NCBI RefSeq assembly: GCF_900609055.1
Contig: NZ_UXAW01000029.1
Coordinates: 1 to 64,000, forward strand
Direction of reading: 5' to 3'
DNA: 64,000 bases
DNA from: Pseudogemmobacter humi
GTDB lineage: Bacteria; Pseudomonadota; Alphaproteobacteria; Rhodobacterales; Rhodobacteraceae
The notes below the pieces were generated by a model that saw only the letters and a list, made by a program, of their open reading frames with translations, was not told the origin of the DNA and searched no databases. The translations under genes were made by a program, and so were the position numbers. This document shows positions 18,597-28,097 of the stretch, one piece after another (the first letter of the stretch is position 1; each line of letters starts with the position of its first letter).

Positions 18597-19526
18597 ATGG
18601 CACGACCCTATTACGACCTCCCTTCGCTGACCGCCCTGTCGGTCTTCGAAGTCACCGCCCGCCATTCCAGCCTCAAAGCCGCGACGGCCGAGCTGAACGT
18701 GACCTCGGGGGCCATCAGCCGCCAGATCAAGGCCTTGGAGGCCGAGCTGGGCGTGCCTCTGTTCCTGCGCACCGGGCGTGGCGTTACCCTGACCCCGGCG
18801 GGAGAGGAGCTTTACGCCACGCTGGCCGCCGGGTTCTCGCGCTTCGCCGATGTGACCCGCAACCTCAAGCAGGGCTGCAACTGCCGCAACGTGACCATCG
18901 CCAGCACCGACACCACCGCCTCGATGTGGCTGGTGCCCCGCATGCCGGACTTCTGGCAGCGCCACCCCGACATCATGATCGACCACCAGTTGGTTGAGAA
19001 CAGTGTGACCTTCCGCCCCGAGGTGCTGGACCTGCGCATCCGCCACGGCTTGGGCGGTTGGCTGAACGAGGTGGCGGAGCCGTTGTTCGACGAATGGCTC
19101 TACCCTGTCTGCAGCCCGGATTTCGCGCAGCGCCATGCCGGGGCACAGGTCGGTGACCTGCTGGACCTGCCCCTCATCGACATCGACTGGGTCGCTCCGG
19201 ACTGGGTGACCTGGGTCGAGGCGCTGCTGCAAGGCGGTGTCCGCGACCACGCGCGCCAGTCGCGGCGGTTCGGCAAGTTCAGCCTGGCCCTGCAGGCCGC
19301 CACAGCTGGCCAAGGCGTGGTCCTCGGCTGGCACCGCATGGTGGCGCCGATGGTCGAACGGGGTGAATTGGTGCGGCTGACCGATCTGATCTTCCCCGCG
19401 CCGGGCCGCTACTGGCTGACACGAAGCCAGTCGAGACCGCTTTCCCCGGCCGCCGAAGCGCTGCATGGCTGGATCCTGGAACAGGCGGCGGTGGAGCGGA
19501 GCCGCGGAAGCTGGGTAGGGTCATGA
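18597..19526 (+). CDS. LysR-family regulator (GcvA type)
   Basis: A 309-residue LysR transcription factor. The HTH covers residues 10-65 (SVFEVTARHSSLKAATAELN, then GAISRQIKALE and FLRTGRGVTLTPAG). The rest is a periplasmic-binding-like effector domain of the GcvA/AmpR type (IRHGLGGW, VCSPDFA, GQGVVLGWHRMV). It diverges from the dehydrogenase/epimerase operon, and the intervening palindrome is its likely autoregulatory site. A second copy of that palindrome before the GMC/ABC run suggests that it also controls those genes. The inducer is probably the imported betaine-like compound, by inference. Confidence 0.87.
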   Translation: MARPYYDLPSLTALSVFEVTARHSSLKAATAELNVTSGAISRQIKALEAELGVPLFLRTGRGVTLTPAGEELYATLAAGFSRFADVTRNLKQGCNCRNVTIASTDTTASMWLVPRMPDFWQRHPDIMIDHQLVENSVTFRPEVLDLRIRHGLGGWLNEVAEPLFDEWLYPVCSPDFAQRHAGAQVGDLLDLPLIDIDWVAPDWVTWVEALLQGGVRDHARQSRRFGKFSLALQAATAGQGVVLGWHRMVAPMVERGELVRLTDLIFPAPGRYWLTRSQSRPLSPAAEALHGWILEQAAVERSRGSWVGS

Positions 19527-19541
19527 GCGCGAGGCGGCCCC

Positions 19542-20570
19542 TCAGCTGACCCCGACATCCGAGTAAGACCGCCGGAGTTTGGACGGTGTCATCCCGAAAC
19601 TCCGGTTGAACCAGAGGATCATGTGCGAGCTGTCGGTGAAGCCGCAGTCATGTGCGATCTGGGTGATGGAACGGTTGGTGTTCAGGACCATCCAGCGCGC
19701 CGTCTTGATCCGCATGCTGCGCCAGTAATCGCCGGGCGAGGTCTTGAGATGTTTGCGGAACAGGCGGGTCAGCTCCCGCTCGGTCGTGCCCACACCCTGG
19801 GCGACCATGGCCACCGAGCTGCGGTCGAACGTCATCTGGCGCATCAGGCCGACGGCATTCATCACGCGTTGATCCAGGCATTTCAACCCAAGCTCGGGGT
19901 CCTCCTGCATCTGCTGGATCTCGTCGAAGCCGCGGCCCGCCATCAGGTAATGCAGTGCCTTCCGCGTGCGCGAGTTGCCGCAGAAGTTCGTCACCAGGTG
20001 CATGGCCAGATTGACGGCGGCCAATCCCCCCGGGCAGGTGATGTATCCGCCGTCTGACACCACGGGCAGATCGGTGACTGGGGTGACATCCGGAAAGTTG
20101 CGCCGCATGGCCTCGGCCAGCGAGAAGTGGACGGCACAGCGCAGGCCCTTCAAGAGGCCAAGCTCTGCCAGCACGAATTGGCCGGAGCAGAGCCCGATGA
20201 CCGGAACGCCCTGGTCCACGGCAAGGCGGACGAAATTGTAAAGTTCGGCAGGCACTTCCCGGCCGCTGTGCATCACGCCGCCATGGACGACGATGAAGTC
20301 GAAGGCGCTCGGATCGCCGTAAAGCTGGGTGGGGGTAAGCCCGAAGCCGCAGCTTGCGGAGATCGGGTCGTATGAAGACCCCAGCAGTTCCCACGAGCAG
20401 TAGATCTGCCGGCTGAAGTCGCTTTCGTCCGACGAAAGGCGCAGGAACTCGACGAAACAGGCCAGCGACATCAGGGTGAACTGCGGGGTGGGAACGATGC
20501 CGACCCGAAGGAGCGACCCCGTGGACGCAGGTGTGCGCACCGGCGACAGGAAGGAATAATCTGCGTTCAT
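19542..20570 (-). CDS. GlxA-type AraC regulator with DJ-1/PfpI domain
   Basis: This regulator joins an N-terminal class I glutamine amidotransferase-like (DJ-1/PfpI) ligand domain, including VIGLCSGQFVLAELGLLKGL with the nucleophile-elbow cysteine, to a C-terminal AraC double HTH (from about QRVMNAVGLMRQM to the end; the second HTH is SITQIAHDCGFTDSSHMILW). Proteins of this type (GlxA, GbdR, CdhR) commonly respond to choline, glycine betaine or carnitine, which matches the neighbouring transporter and GMC enzymes. The start is uncertain: ATG 20570 is given here; ATG 20624 would add 18 residues. It diverges from the second epimerase gene. Confidence 0.85.
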   Translation of the reverse strand: MNADYSFLSPVRTPASTGSLLRVGIVPTPQFTLMSLACFVEFLRLSSDESDFSRQIYCSWELLGSSYDPISASCGFGLTPTQLYGDPSAFDFIVVHGGVMHSGREVPAELYNFVRLAVDQGVPVIGLCSGQFVLAELGLLKGLRCAVHFSLAEAMRRNFPDVTPVTDLPVVSDGGYITCPGGLAAVNLAMHLVTNFCGNSRTRKALHYLMAGRGFDEIQQMQEDPELGLKCLDQRVMNAVGLMRQMTFDRSSVAMVAQGVGTTERELTRLFRKHLKTSPGDYWRSMRIKTARWMVLNTNRSITQIAHDCGFTDSSHMILWFNRSFGMTPSKLRRSYSDVGVS

Positions 20571-20675
20571 CGCCGGGTATGGCCGGTAGGCCCCTCCAAG
20601 AATTTGTCCGAAACATACAATCATCCCCGATCAAGGCAAACCATCTTGCGGCAATCAGGTTCGGGAGCCGCCAAG

Positions 20676-21776
20676 ATGAAGATCACCAAAGTTTCGATCC
20701 ACCAAGTCGACCTGCCGCTGAAGGAGGGCCGCTACAGCTGGTCCATCCACAGTTTTGCAGCCTTCGACAGCACTGTGGTCCTGATCGAAACCGACGACGG
20801 CGTCACCGGGGTGGGCGAGACCTGCCCCTTGGGGCCTGCCTATCTGCCGGCCTATGCCGAAGGCGCGCGCACCGGGCTTGCCAAGCTGGCGCAGGGTCTG
20901 ATCGGCGAGGATCCGACCCAGATCGCCAGGGTGGGCGAGCGGATGGAGCAGCTGCTGAAGGGCCATCCCTATGCCAAATCCGCCATCGACATGGCCTGCT
21001 GGGACATTCTGGGCAAGGTGACGGGGCAGCCGGTCTACAACCTGCTGGGTGGCAAGCTGCAAGACAAAGTGACGCTGTTCAAGGTGGTCAGCCGTGACGA
21101 CCCCGAAAAGATGGCGGCGAAGTTGCAATCCTATCAGGATCAGGGCTTCCGCCAGTTCCAGATGAAGGTCGGCGCCGGTGCCAATGATGACATCGACCGC
21201 ATCCATGCAGTCTCGTCCAAGCTGAAATCCGGCAACATCCTGGCCGCCGATGCCAACACCGGCTGGAAGCAGCACGAGGCGCTGCGGGTGGTCAAGGCGG
21301 TTCGCGATGTCGACATCTTCATCGAACAACCCTGCATGAGCTATGAGGAATGTCTGGTCGTGCGCCAGCATACGGATCATCCGATGATCCTGGACGAATG
21401 CATGGACGACGTATTCTCGCTGATGCGTGGCTATCACGACCGGGCGATGGACGCGGTCAACGTCAAGATCAATCGGATCGGCGGCATCTCGAAGACACGA
21501 CAGTTCCGCGACCTGTGCACCGACATGGGGATCGGGGTCACCATCGAAGACACCTGGGGTGGTGAGATCGCGACCTCGGCCATCGCCCATCTGGCGCATT
21601 CCACGCAGAGGGGCCTGCACTTCCAGTCTTCGGCCTTCCACGAATACCACTCGCTGGAGATCGCTTCGGGCGGGCCGGTGGTGGCCGACGGCTTCATGGT
21701 GGCCTCGGACAAGCCGGGGCTGGGGGTCGAGCCTCATATGGACGTGCTGGGCGATCCCGTGGCTGTCATCCAATAA
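20676..21776 (+). CDS. Second enolase-superfamily racemase/epimerase
   Basis: A 366-residue mandelate racemase/muconate lactonising enzyme relative. Catalytic lysines are K164 (QMKVG) and K264 (VNVKINRIGG); metal ligands are D192, E217 and D240 (AADANTG, FIEQP, ILDEC). It shares the NGPY-like capping loop region (PLGPAY) with the HpbD-like enzyme at 16281-17387 but differs enough at the active-site loops (KVVSRDDPEKM) to suggest another substrate. The start at 20676 follows GGGAG by 7 bases; an earlier ATG at 20604 has no good ribosome site and would reach into the promoter of the GlxA-type gene. It is followed by a palindrome and then the GMC/ABC gene run. Confidence 0.78.
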   Translation: MKITKVSIHQVDLPLKEGRYSWSIHSFAAFDSTVVLIETDDGVTGVGETCPLGPAYLPAYAEGARTGLAKLAQGLIGEDPTQIARVGERMEQLLKGHPYAKSAIDMACWDILGKVTGQPVYNLLGGKLQDKVTLFKVVSRDDPEKMAAKLQSYQDQGFRQFQMKVGAGANDDIDRIHAVSSKLKSGNILAADANTGWKQHEALRVVKAVRDVDIFIEQPCMSYEECLVVRQHTDHPMILDECMDDVFSLMRGYHDRAMDAVNVKINRIGGISKTRQFRDLCTDMGIGVTIEDTWGGEIATSAIAHLAHSTQRGLHFQSSAFHEYHSLEIASGGPVVADGFMVASDKPGLGVEPHMDVLGDPVAVIQ

Positions 21777-21784
21777 CGCGCGGA

Positions 21785-21801
21785 GTTGATTTCAGATCAA
21801 C
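21785..21801. promoter_or_regulatory. LysR-type operator (TTGAT-N5-ATCAA), copy 2
   Basis: GTTGATttcagATCAAC is a perfect 6-bp palindrome with a 5-base spacer, the same core as at 18565-18579. An overlapping second inverted pair (GATCAActcTTGATC, 21795-21809) extends it. It is 143 bases upstream of the first GMC gene and immediately after the second epimerase gene, so it probably controls a promoter for the GMC/ABC run. Confidence 0.6.
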
Positions 21802-21943
21802 TCTTGATCGAATTTTATCACGGTTGTCGTAAAAATGTAATCCGGCATCATAATGTGAAACTTGGCGAAGGATGGCTGGAGCCGTCCAAAGCCATGTCAG
21901 GCGCAAAGCCAACCGGATGCAAAGCCAAGCCGCAGGGAAACCC

Positions 21944-23575
21944 ATGAACGCCGCCTCTCACACTTTCGATTACGTCATCGTCGGCGCCGGCTCGGCGGGA
22001 TGTGTCGTCGCCAACCGACTGAGCGCCAACCCCTCGGTCCGCGTGCTGCTGATCGAGGCGGGGCCGCGCGACAACAGCATCTTCCTGCGCATGCCGGCAG
22101 CGATGGGCATCCCGTTGGAGACGACGCGCTTCAACTGGAAATACCTCACCGAGCCTGAGGCGGGTCTGAACGGCCGGGTCAGCGAGCAGCATCGTGGCCG
22201 GGTGCTGGGCGGTTCCTCCTCGATCAACGGCATGATCTTCAACCGCGGCAATCCGCGCGATTTCGACGGCTGGGCGCAATCGGGCCTGTCGGAGTGGTCC
22301 TTCGCGCATTGCCTGCCTTATTTTCGCAGGATGGAGACCTTTGACGGCGGGGCGGACAGCTATCGCGGCGGCGACGGTCCGCTGCTGGTGCATCGCTGCC
22401 GTGCCGAGAACCCGCTGTATCAGGCCTTCCTTGAGGCTGGGGTTCAGTATGGCATCGGCAGGACTCACGACCACAACGGGCAAAAGCAGGAAGGCGTGCA
22501 CCTGGCCCAGGTGACGATCCGCAATGGCACCCGGGAAAGCACGGCGCAGGCCTATCTGAAGCCGTTGCGCGGGCGCAGCAACCTGACCGTGCAGGTCGGC
22601 GCGCAGGTCGACCGGCTGACCGTATCGGGCAATCGGGTGACTGGCGTCGCCTTCACCACCGACAGCGGCGCCACGCACCGGGTCGAGGCAGAGCGCGAGG
22701 TGATCCTTTGCGCCGGGGCCATCGGATCGGCGCATCTTCTGATGCTGTCCGGTCTGGGCGATGCCGATGATCTGCGCGCCCATGGCGTTCAGGTGGCGCA
22801 GCACCTTCCCGGCGTCGGGCGCCATCTGCAGGACCATATCGGCGTGCCGGTGCAATACAAGATCACCAAACCGCTGTCGCCGACCCGCCAGCTCTCGCCC
22901 GTCGGGCGGGTGTTCACCGGAGCACGCTGGATGCTGACCAAGGGCGGGCTTGGCGCCAGCAACTATTTCGAGGTCGGAGCCTTCTTCCGCACCGGCGACG
23001 ACACGGCAGGGCCGGACATCCAGCAGGAATTCTTCCCGATGATCGGGATGTATCATCAGGGCAAAGCGCAGGCCTGGGACGGATTCCAGTATTTCACCAG
23101 CCTAATGCACCCCGAAAGCCAGGGCAGCATCCGGCTGAAATCGGCCGACCCCAAGGCGCGGCCCGAGCTACGCTTCAACTACCTCTCGGCCGGGGACGAT
23201 CTCAAGCGGCTCGCCCGCGGGATCCGCATGACGCAAGAGATGGTGCGGCAGTCCGCCTGGGACGGTATCCGGGGGGCCGCCTTCAGCCCCGACGCCGATG
23301 TCACCGATGACGCCGGATTGGAGGCCTGGATCCGTAAGGAAGCCAACACAGGCTACCACCCCGTCGCGACCTGCCGCATGGGCAGTGACGACATGTCGGT
23401 GACGGATCAGCAGGGCCGCGTTCACGGGATCGAGGGTCTGCGTGTGATCGATGCCTCGCTGATGCCAAACCTGCCGACGGGCAACACCAATGCCTCGACG
23501 ATCATGCTGGCGGAGAAACTGTCGGATGCGGTGATGGGGCGGGCGCTGCCGCCGACCCCCATCGCCTACGCCTGA
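21944..23575 (+). CDS. GMC-family choline dehydrogenase-like flavoprotein
   Basis: A 543-residue FAD-dependent GMC oxidoreductase. The nucleotide-binding GAGSAG is at 14-19, the FAD attachment-type block GRVLGGSSSINGMIFNRGNP around 80-100, and the catalytic His in GYHPVATCRMG (His near 472) with Asn in TGNTNAST near 516. Such enzymes oxidise primary alcohols of choline-like compounds to aldehydes and pass electrons to quinone. The chosen ATG follows AGGGAA by 4 bases; upstream in-frame ATGs at 21872 and 21917 lack this. It opens a co-directional run with a betaine/choline ABC transporter, a second GMC enzyme and an SDR. Confidence 0.87.
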   Translation: MNAASHTFDYVIVGAGSAGCVVANRLSANPSVRVLLIEAGPRDNSIFLRMPAAMGIPLETTRFNWKYLTEPEAGLNGRVSEQHRGRVLGGSSSINGMIFNRGNPRDFDGWAQSGLSEWSFAHCLPYFRRMETFDGGADSYRGGDGPLLVHRCRAENPLYQAFLEAGVQYGIGRTHDHNGQKQEGVHLAQVTIRNGTRESTAQAYLKPLRGRSNLTVQVGAQVDRLTVSGNRVTGVAFTTDSGATHRVEAEREVILCAGAIGSAHLLMLSGLGDADDLRAHGVQVAQHLPGVGRHLQDHIGVPVQYKITKPLSPTRQLSPVGRVFTGARWMLTKGGLGASNYFEVGAFFRTGDDTAGPDIQQEFFPMIGMYHQGKAQAWDGFQYFTSLMHPESQGSIRLKSADPKARPELRFNYLSAGDDLKRLARGIRMTQEMVRQSAWDGIRGAAFSPDADVTDDAGLEAWIRKEANTGYHPVATCRMGSDDMSVTDQQGRVHGIEGLRVIDASLMPNLPTGNTNASTIMLAEKLSDAVMGRALPPTPIAYA

Positions 23576-23598
23576 ACCTCTCACCCGGGACGGCTGTC

Positions 23599-24453
23599 AT
23601 GGATCCAATCACAGAGTTCATGGTCGATCATCGCATCCCCGTCGGTCCATGGGGCATGGCGTTCTTCGATCTTATCACCGACCAGTTCAACAGCTTCCTC
23701 CGGCTGTTCTCCAGATCACTGAACAACTTCCTGGCAGGGCTGGTCGACCTGTTCCTATTGCTGCCGCCCGTCGCGCTGGCGCTGATGATTGCCGGGCTTG
23801 CCTGGTATCTGCAACGCTCGCTGCGGTTGGCGATCGGCGTGGCCCTGGGGCTGTTCTTCATCATCAATCAGAGCATGTGGGCACAGACGGTGCAGACGCT
23901 TGTCCTGGTCGTGACGGCGGCGACAGCGTCGATGGCCATCGGCATTCCCCTGGGGATCGCCGCCGCGCACCGCCCCAGGCTTTACCGCGTCATGCTGCCG
24001 GTGCTGGACCTGATGCAGACGCTGCCAACCTTCGTCTACCTGATCCCGGTGCTGACGCTGTTCGGTCTGGGCAATGCGCCCGGGCTGATCGTCACCATCA
24101 TCTTCGTGCTGCCTACGCCGGTCCGGCTGACCTATCTGGGCATCTCCTCGGTGCCGACCTCCATCATCGAGGCCGGACAGGCCTTCGGCGCGACCAGGCG
24201 GCAGCTCTTGTGGAAGTATGAACTGCCGTCGGCCCTGCCGACGATCATGGTCGGGCTGACCCAATCCATCATGCTATCGCTGTCGATGGTCGTCTTCGCC
24301 GCGCTGATCGGCGCGGGCGGGCTGGGGACCGAGATCAACCGTGCGCTCGGATCCCGCCGGATCGACCTCGGGATCGAGGCCGGGCTTGCTATCGTGGTGC
24401 TGGCGATCGTTCTGGACCGGATGGTTCACGTGAAAACGAGGGGCGGGAAATGA
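23599..24453 (+). CDS. Choline/betaine ABC transporter permease (ProW/ChoW-like)
   Basis: A 284-residue inner-membrane permease with about six hydrophobic helices (residues 50-70, 75-95, 100-125, 145-175, 210-240, 255-275). The EAA-type cytoplasmic loop is EAGQAFGATRRQLLWKYELP. Length and sequence fit the ProW/ChoW/OpuAB group that moves quaternary ammonium compounds. The stop overlaps the next start by ATGA, so the permease and ATPase are co-translated. Confidence 0.87.
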   Translation: MDPITEFMVDHRIPVGPWGMAFFDLITDQFNSFLRLFSRSLNNFLAGLVDLFLLLPPVALALMIAGLAWYLQRSLRLAIGVALGLFFIINQSMWAQTVQTLVLVVTAATASMAIGIPLGIAAAHRPRLYRVMLPVLDLMQTLPTFVYLIPVLTLFGLGNAPGLIVTIIFVLPTPVRLTYLGISSVPTSIIEAGQAFGATRRQLLWKYELPSALPTIMVGLTQSIMLSLSMVVFAALIGAGGLGTEINRALGSRRIDLGIEAGLAIVVLAIVLDRMVHVKTRGGK

Positions 24454-25667
24454 CGACTGCTGTCGAGTTCAGAAATGTCGACATCATGTTCGGCGCACGG
24501 CAGGACCAGGCGCTGGCCATGCTGGACAGCGGCGCAAGCCGGGACCAGATCCTGCAGGAAACCGGCAATGTCCTTGGTTGCGCCGGTGCCAGTCTGTCGG
24601 TGCAGGAGGGCGAGATCTCGGTCCTGATGGGGCTTTCGGGATCGGGCAAGTCCACCCTGCTCCGCGCCGTGAACCGTCTGAACATTGTGTCCCGGGGCGA
24701 GGTGCTGGTGCGTGATGGCGATCGGCAGGTCGATATCACCTCCTGCGACGAGGTCACGCTGCGACGGATCCGGCAGCACAGGGTCGCGATGGTGTTCCAG
24801 CAGTTCGGCCTGCTGCCCTGGCGGACGGTCGAGCAGAACGTCGGCATCCCGCTGGAACTGGCGGGTGTTCCCGAAGAGCAGCGCCGCAGGCGCGTGGCCG
24901 AGCAGCTGCGGCTGGTGAACCTGGACCAATGGGCTGGCAAATACGCCAATGAACTGTCCGGCGGGATGCAGCAGCGCGTCGGATTGGCGCGGGCTTTCGT
25001 GACCGAGGCGCCGATCCTGCTGATGGATGAACCCTTCTCGGCCCTGGACCCGCTGATCCGCACCAAATTGCAGGACGAACTGCTGATCCTTCAGGAAAAG
25101 CTCAGGAAGACGATCCTCTTCGTCAGCCACGATCTGGAAGAGGCGCTGAAGATCGGCAACCACATCACCATCATGGAATCCGGGCGGATCGTCCAGACCG
25201 GCACCCCCGAAGAGATCGTCCTGAAGCCGGCCAATGCCTATGTGCGCGATTTCGTTGCCAATGTGAACCCGATGTCGGTCCTAACCGCATGGAACGTCAT
25301 GCGCGATGTTCGCGACCTTGCTGCTGCCGGCGAGGGTTGGGTCTGGCTGGACCGCCGCCGGACCACGCGTCTGAAATTGGCCTCCGGAGCCGCCGGTCTG
25401 GAAGTGGAGCGCGATGGCAAGCCGGTAGCGCTTGTCCCCTACGCGGCGCCGCAGTCGGGGCATGACGGGGGCGGGCCGGTTTTCACCATTCCGGTGACCA
25501 TGCCCCTGAAGGCCGCAATGGAGGCGATGCAGCATTCCGCCGCAGGGCCGATCGCTGTTCTGGATGGCGGGCGGGTCGTGGGGGCCATCGGCGTCCGCGA
25601 CGTTCTGGGCGCAATTCTGGGGCGCGAGGCGTCGGGAGTGCGCGTGTCGCCCTCGACGCCAAACTGA
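24450..25667 (+). CDS. Choline/betaine ABC transporter ATPase (ProV/ChoV-like)
   Basis: A 405-residue ATPase of the ProV/OpuAA type. Walker A is GLSGSGKST (about 61-69), the Q-loop VFQQFGLLPWRT, the signature LSGGMQQRVGLARA, Walker B ILLMDEPFSALDP and the H-loop FVSHD. The insert SGASRDQILQETG and the C-terminal extension beyond residue 280, which ends in a single CBS-like repeat (GPIAVLDGGRVVGAIGVRDV), are characteristic of the osmoprotectant group. It powers the permease just upstream. Its partner binding protein is encoded two genes downstream (28098-29042), so the transporter genes are split by a GMC enzyme and an SDR. Confidence 0.87.
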   Translation: MTTAVEFRNVDIMFGARQDQALAMLDSGASRDQILQETGNVLGCAGASLSVQEGEISVLMGLSGSGKSTLLRAVNRLNIVSRGEVLVRDGDRQVDITSCDEVTLRRIRQHRVAMVFQQFGLLPWRTVEQNVGIPLELAGVPEEQRRRRVAEQLRLVNLDQWAGKYANELSGGMQQRVGLARAFVTEAPILLMDEPFSALDPLIRTKLQDELLILQEKLRKTILFVSHDLEEALKIGNHITIMESGRIVQTGTPEEIVLKPANAYVRDFVANVNPMSVLTAWNVMRDVRDLAAAGEGWVWLDRRRTTRLKLASGAAGLEVERDGKPVALVPYAAPQSGHDGGGPVFTIPVTMPLKAAMEAMQHSAAGPIAVLDGGRVVGAIGVRDVLGAILGREASGVRVSPSTPN

Positions 25668-25680
25668 CCGCAGCTTCGGG

Positions 25681-27306
25681 ATGGCAGGGATGGAAACGAC
25701 CTTCGACTATGTTGTCATCGGGGCGGGATCGGCGGGATGCGCCGTGGCGGGCCGGTTGTCCGAGGACGGAAAGCACAGCGTCCTGTTGCTCGAGGCCGGT
25801 GGCAGTGACCGTCACCTGTATATCCAGATGCCGGCGGCCTCTTATCTGAAGGCCATCGGCAACCCGCGCTTCGATTGGCGCTACAAGGCTGAGGCCGATC
25901 CGACTCGCCATGGCCGGCGCGATTACATGCCGCGCGGCAAGGTCGTGGGCGGAACCAGCTCAATCAACGGCATGATCTACCTGCGTGGCCAGCCCGAGGA
26001 TTTCCAAGAATGGTCGGAGCTTGGGTGCACCGGCTGGGAATACGGCGATGTGCTTCCCGTCTACAAACGCGCGGAAGACAACGAGAACGGTGCCGATGAC
26101 ATGCATGGCGCGGGCGGCCCGCTGACCGTGTCGAACCTTCGGATCAGGCATGAGCTCTCGGACTCATGGATCGCCGCTGGCATGTCCCTGGGATTGCCAC
26201 ACCGGACCGACTTCAATAGGCGTGACCAAGAGGGGATCGGACAGCTGCAGGCGACGCAGCGGTCCGGGCGCAGGTGCAGCGCAGGCAAGGCCTATATCCA
26301 CCCGGCGATGAAACGCCGCAACTTCACCCTGCGGACCGGCGCCCATGTCCGTCGCATCCTGTTCGACGGCAAGCGGGCCAGCGGGGTCGAGTTCCAGACC
26401 GGGAACAAGTGCCAGACGGTGCAGGGCAGACGCGCGATCGTGCTGAGCGGCGGCGCCCTGTCCAGCCCGCAGATTCTGATGCTGTCGGGCATCGGTCCGG
26501 CGGCGCAGCTGAAGGCGCATGGCATCGGCGTGCAGGCCGATCTGCCGGGCGTCGGCGCGAATTTCCACGATCACGCCGGCACGGCGCATATCGCCTATGT
26601 GAACCGCCCCACCTACAATGTGCAGAACTCGCTGCTGCACATGATGGCCTTCGGCGCGATGTGGCTGTTCGCGGGGCGCGGTCCGGGAACCACGCCCGAT
26701 GCCCATGCGCTGGCCTTCGTCCGCTCCCGCCCCGAGCTGACCCGGCCGGACATCCAGTATCACTTCACGCCCGCAGGCTTCGACCTGACCGAGGATGGCC
26801 CGGTCCTCTTCGACCGCCCCGCCGTGACGGCGCTGTGCAACCTGCACCGGCCGTTCTCCCGCGGCAGCATCGGGCTGAAGTCCTCCGATCCGATGGATCA
26901 GCCCGCGATCCAGCCCAATCTGTTCAGCGACGAGCGCGATATCGAGACCTTGGTTCTGGGGGCAAAGCGTCTGCGGGATTTCTTCACGACCGCACCGCTC
27001 AGCCGTCATGTCGTTGAGGAATTTAAACCGGGCCGCGAAGTGCAGAGCGACGACGAATGGCGCGACTTTGTGCTGCGCGAGGCGATCGGCGTCTATCATC
27101 CCGCCGGGTCCTGCAAGATGGGCACCGATCCGATGGCGGTGGTGGATGCGCGCCTGAGGGTGCACGGGATCAGCGGGCTTTACGTCGCCGATGCCTCGAT
27201 CATGCCGACCATCGTCAGCGGCAACCTTAACGCCTCCTGCGTGATGATCGGCGAACGCTGCGCCGATTTTGTGAAACAGGACACCAATCAAGGGAATTCA
27301 CGATGA
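25681..27306 (+). CDS. Second GMC-family choline dehydrogenase-like flavoprotein
   Basis: A GMC oxidoreductase of about 541 residues, a paralogue of the one at 21944-23575. It shows GAGSAG near the N-terminus, the GGTSSINGMIYLRGQPEDF block, GVGANFHDHAGT, and the active-site HPAGSCKMGTDP with the late SGNLNASCVMIGE. It starts 13 bases after the ATPase gene (ATG 25681; ATG 25690 is nearly as likely) and overlaps the SDR gene by ATGA. Two GMC enzymes in one run could act on successive alcohols or on two stereoisomers produced by the epimerases; that is inference. Confidence 0.85.
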   Translation: MAGMETTFDYVVIGAGSAGCAVAGRLSEDGKHSVLLLEAGGSDRHLYIQMPAASYLKAIGNPRFDWRYKAEADPTRHGRRDYMPRGKVVGGTSSINGMIYLRGQPEDFQEWSELGCTGWEYGDVLPVYKRAEDNENGADDMHGAGGPLTVSNLRIRHELSDSWIAAGMSLGLPHRTDFNRRDQEGIGQLQATQRSGRRCSAGKAYIHPAMKRRNFTLRTGAHVRRILFDGKRASGVEFQTGNKCQTVQGRRAIVLSGGALSSPQILMLSGIGPAAQLKAHGIGVQADLPGVGANFHDHAGTAHIAYVNRPTYNVQNSLLHMMAFGAMWLFAGRGPGTTPDAHALAFVRSRPELTRPDIQYHFTPAGFDLTEDGPVLFDRPAVTALCNLHRPFSRGSIGLKSSDPMDQPAIQPNLFSDERDIETLVLGAKRLRDFFTTAPLSRHVVEEFKPGREVQSDDEWRDFVLREAIGVYHPAGSCKMGTDPMAVVDARLRVHGISGLYVADASIMPTIVSGNLNASCVMIGERCADFVKQDTNQGNSR

Positions 27307-28052
27307 GCGGGATGTCAGGCAGCTTGGTCGGGAAGACGGCCCTTGTCACAGGTGCAACCTCCGGCATCGGCAAGGAGGTCGCGGCGCTCTTGGCCGCCAG
27401 GGGCGCGCGCGTCGCCTGCGTCTCCCGATCAGCAGGCTCGGTGTCGGAACTGCCGACGGGCGGGCTGGCGATTGCCGCCGATGTCGGCGATGCGGCCTCT
27501 GTCGCACAGGCCTTCGAGCGCGCCACCGATGCCCTGGGCGCGATCGACTATGTGGTGAACGCCGCCGGCGTCGGCACCCCGGCCTTCCTCGAGGATCTGA
27601 CGCCCGAGCTTTGGCAGCGCGAGATCGCGATCAACCTGTCAGGCTCGTTCTACGTCGCACGCGAGGCCGCGATCCGGATGAAGCGGGCGGGGTCGGGCAG
27701 CATCGTGCTGATCGGCTCGGAGCTTGCGCATCTGGGATTGGAGCGACTGCCGCATTACTGCGCCGCCAAGGCAGGCATTCTGGGCTTGACCCGGGCCCTG
27801 GCACTGGAGCTGGCGCCGGTGATCCGGGTCAACTGCGTCTGCCCCGGTCCGGTCGACACGCCGATGATGGAAACCGAGCTGCTGGCCTTTGGCGGAACGC
27901 CCGAGATCCGGCAGGCCGCCATCGACCGGGTGCCGCTGAAGCGCTTCGCCGACCCGAAAGAGATCGCGGAGTTCATTTGTTTCGTGCTGGTCCAGGCAAC
28001 CTTCTCGACCGGCAATATCCTGAATGCAGACGGCGGCACCACCGCTGCCTGA
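27303..28052 (+). CDS. Short-chain dehydrogenase/reductase (SDR)
   Basis: A 249-residue classical SDR. The cofactor motif TGATSGIG is at 16-23, NAAG at 86-89, and the catalytic Ser139, Tyr152 and Lys156 (YCAAK) are all present; the PGPV segment follows. The Asp at residue 60 region (AADVGD) hints at NAD over NADP. It overlaps the second GMC gene by four bases (ATGA) and precedes the binding-protein gene, so it belongs to the same pathway, probably oxidising a hydroxy or keto intermediate. Confidence 0.85.
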   Translation: MSGMSGSLVGKTALVTGATSGIGKEVAALLAARGARVACVSRSAGSVSELPTGGLAIAADVGDAASVAQAFERATDALGAIDYVVNAAGVGTPAFLEDLTPELWQREIAINLSGSFYVAREAAIRMKRAGSGSIVLIGSELAHLGLERLPHYCAAKAGILGLTRALALELAPVIRVNCVCPGPVDTPMMETELLAFGGTPEIRQAAIDRVPLKRFADPKEIAEFICFVLVQATFSTGNILNADGGTTAA

Positions 28053-28097
28053 TCCGAAGACGGCAAACAACAAGAACCACCACAAGGGAGTAATAGA

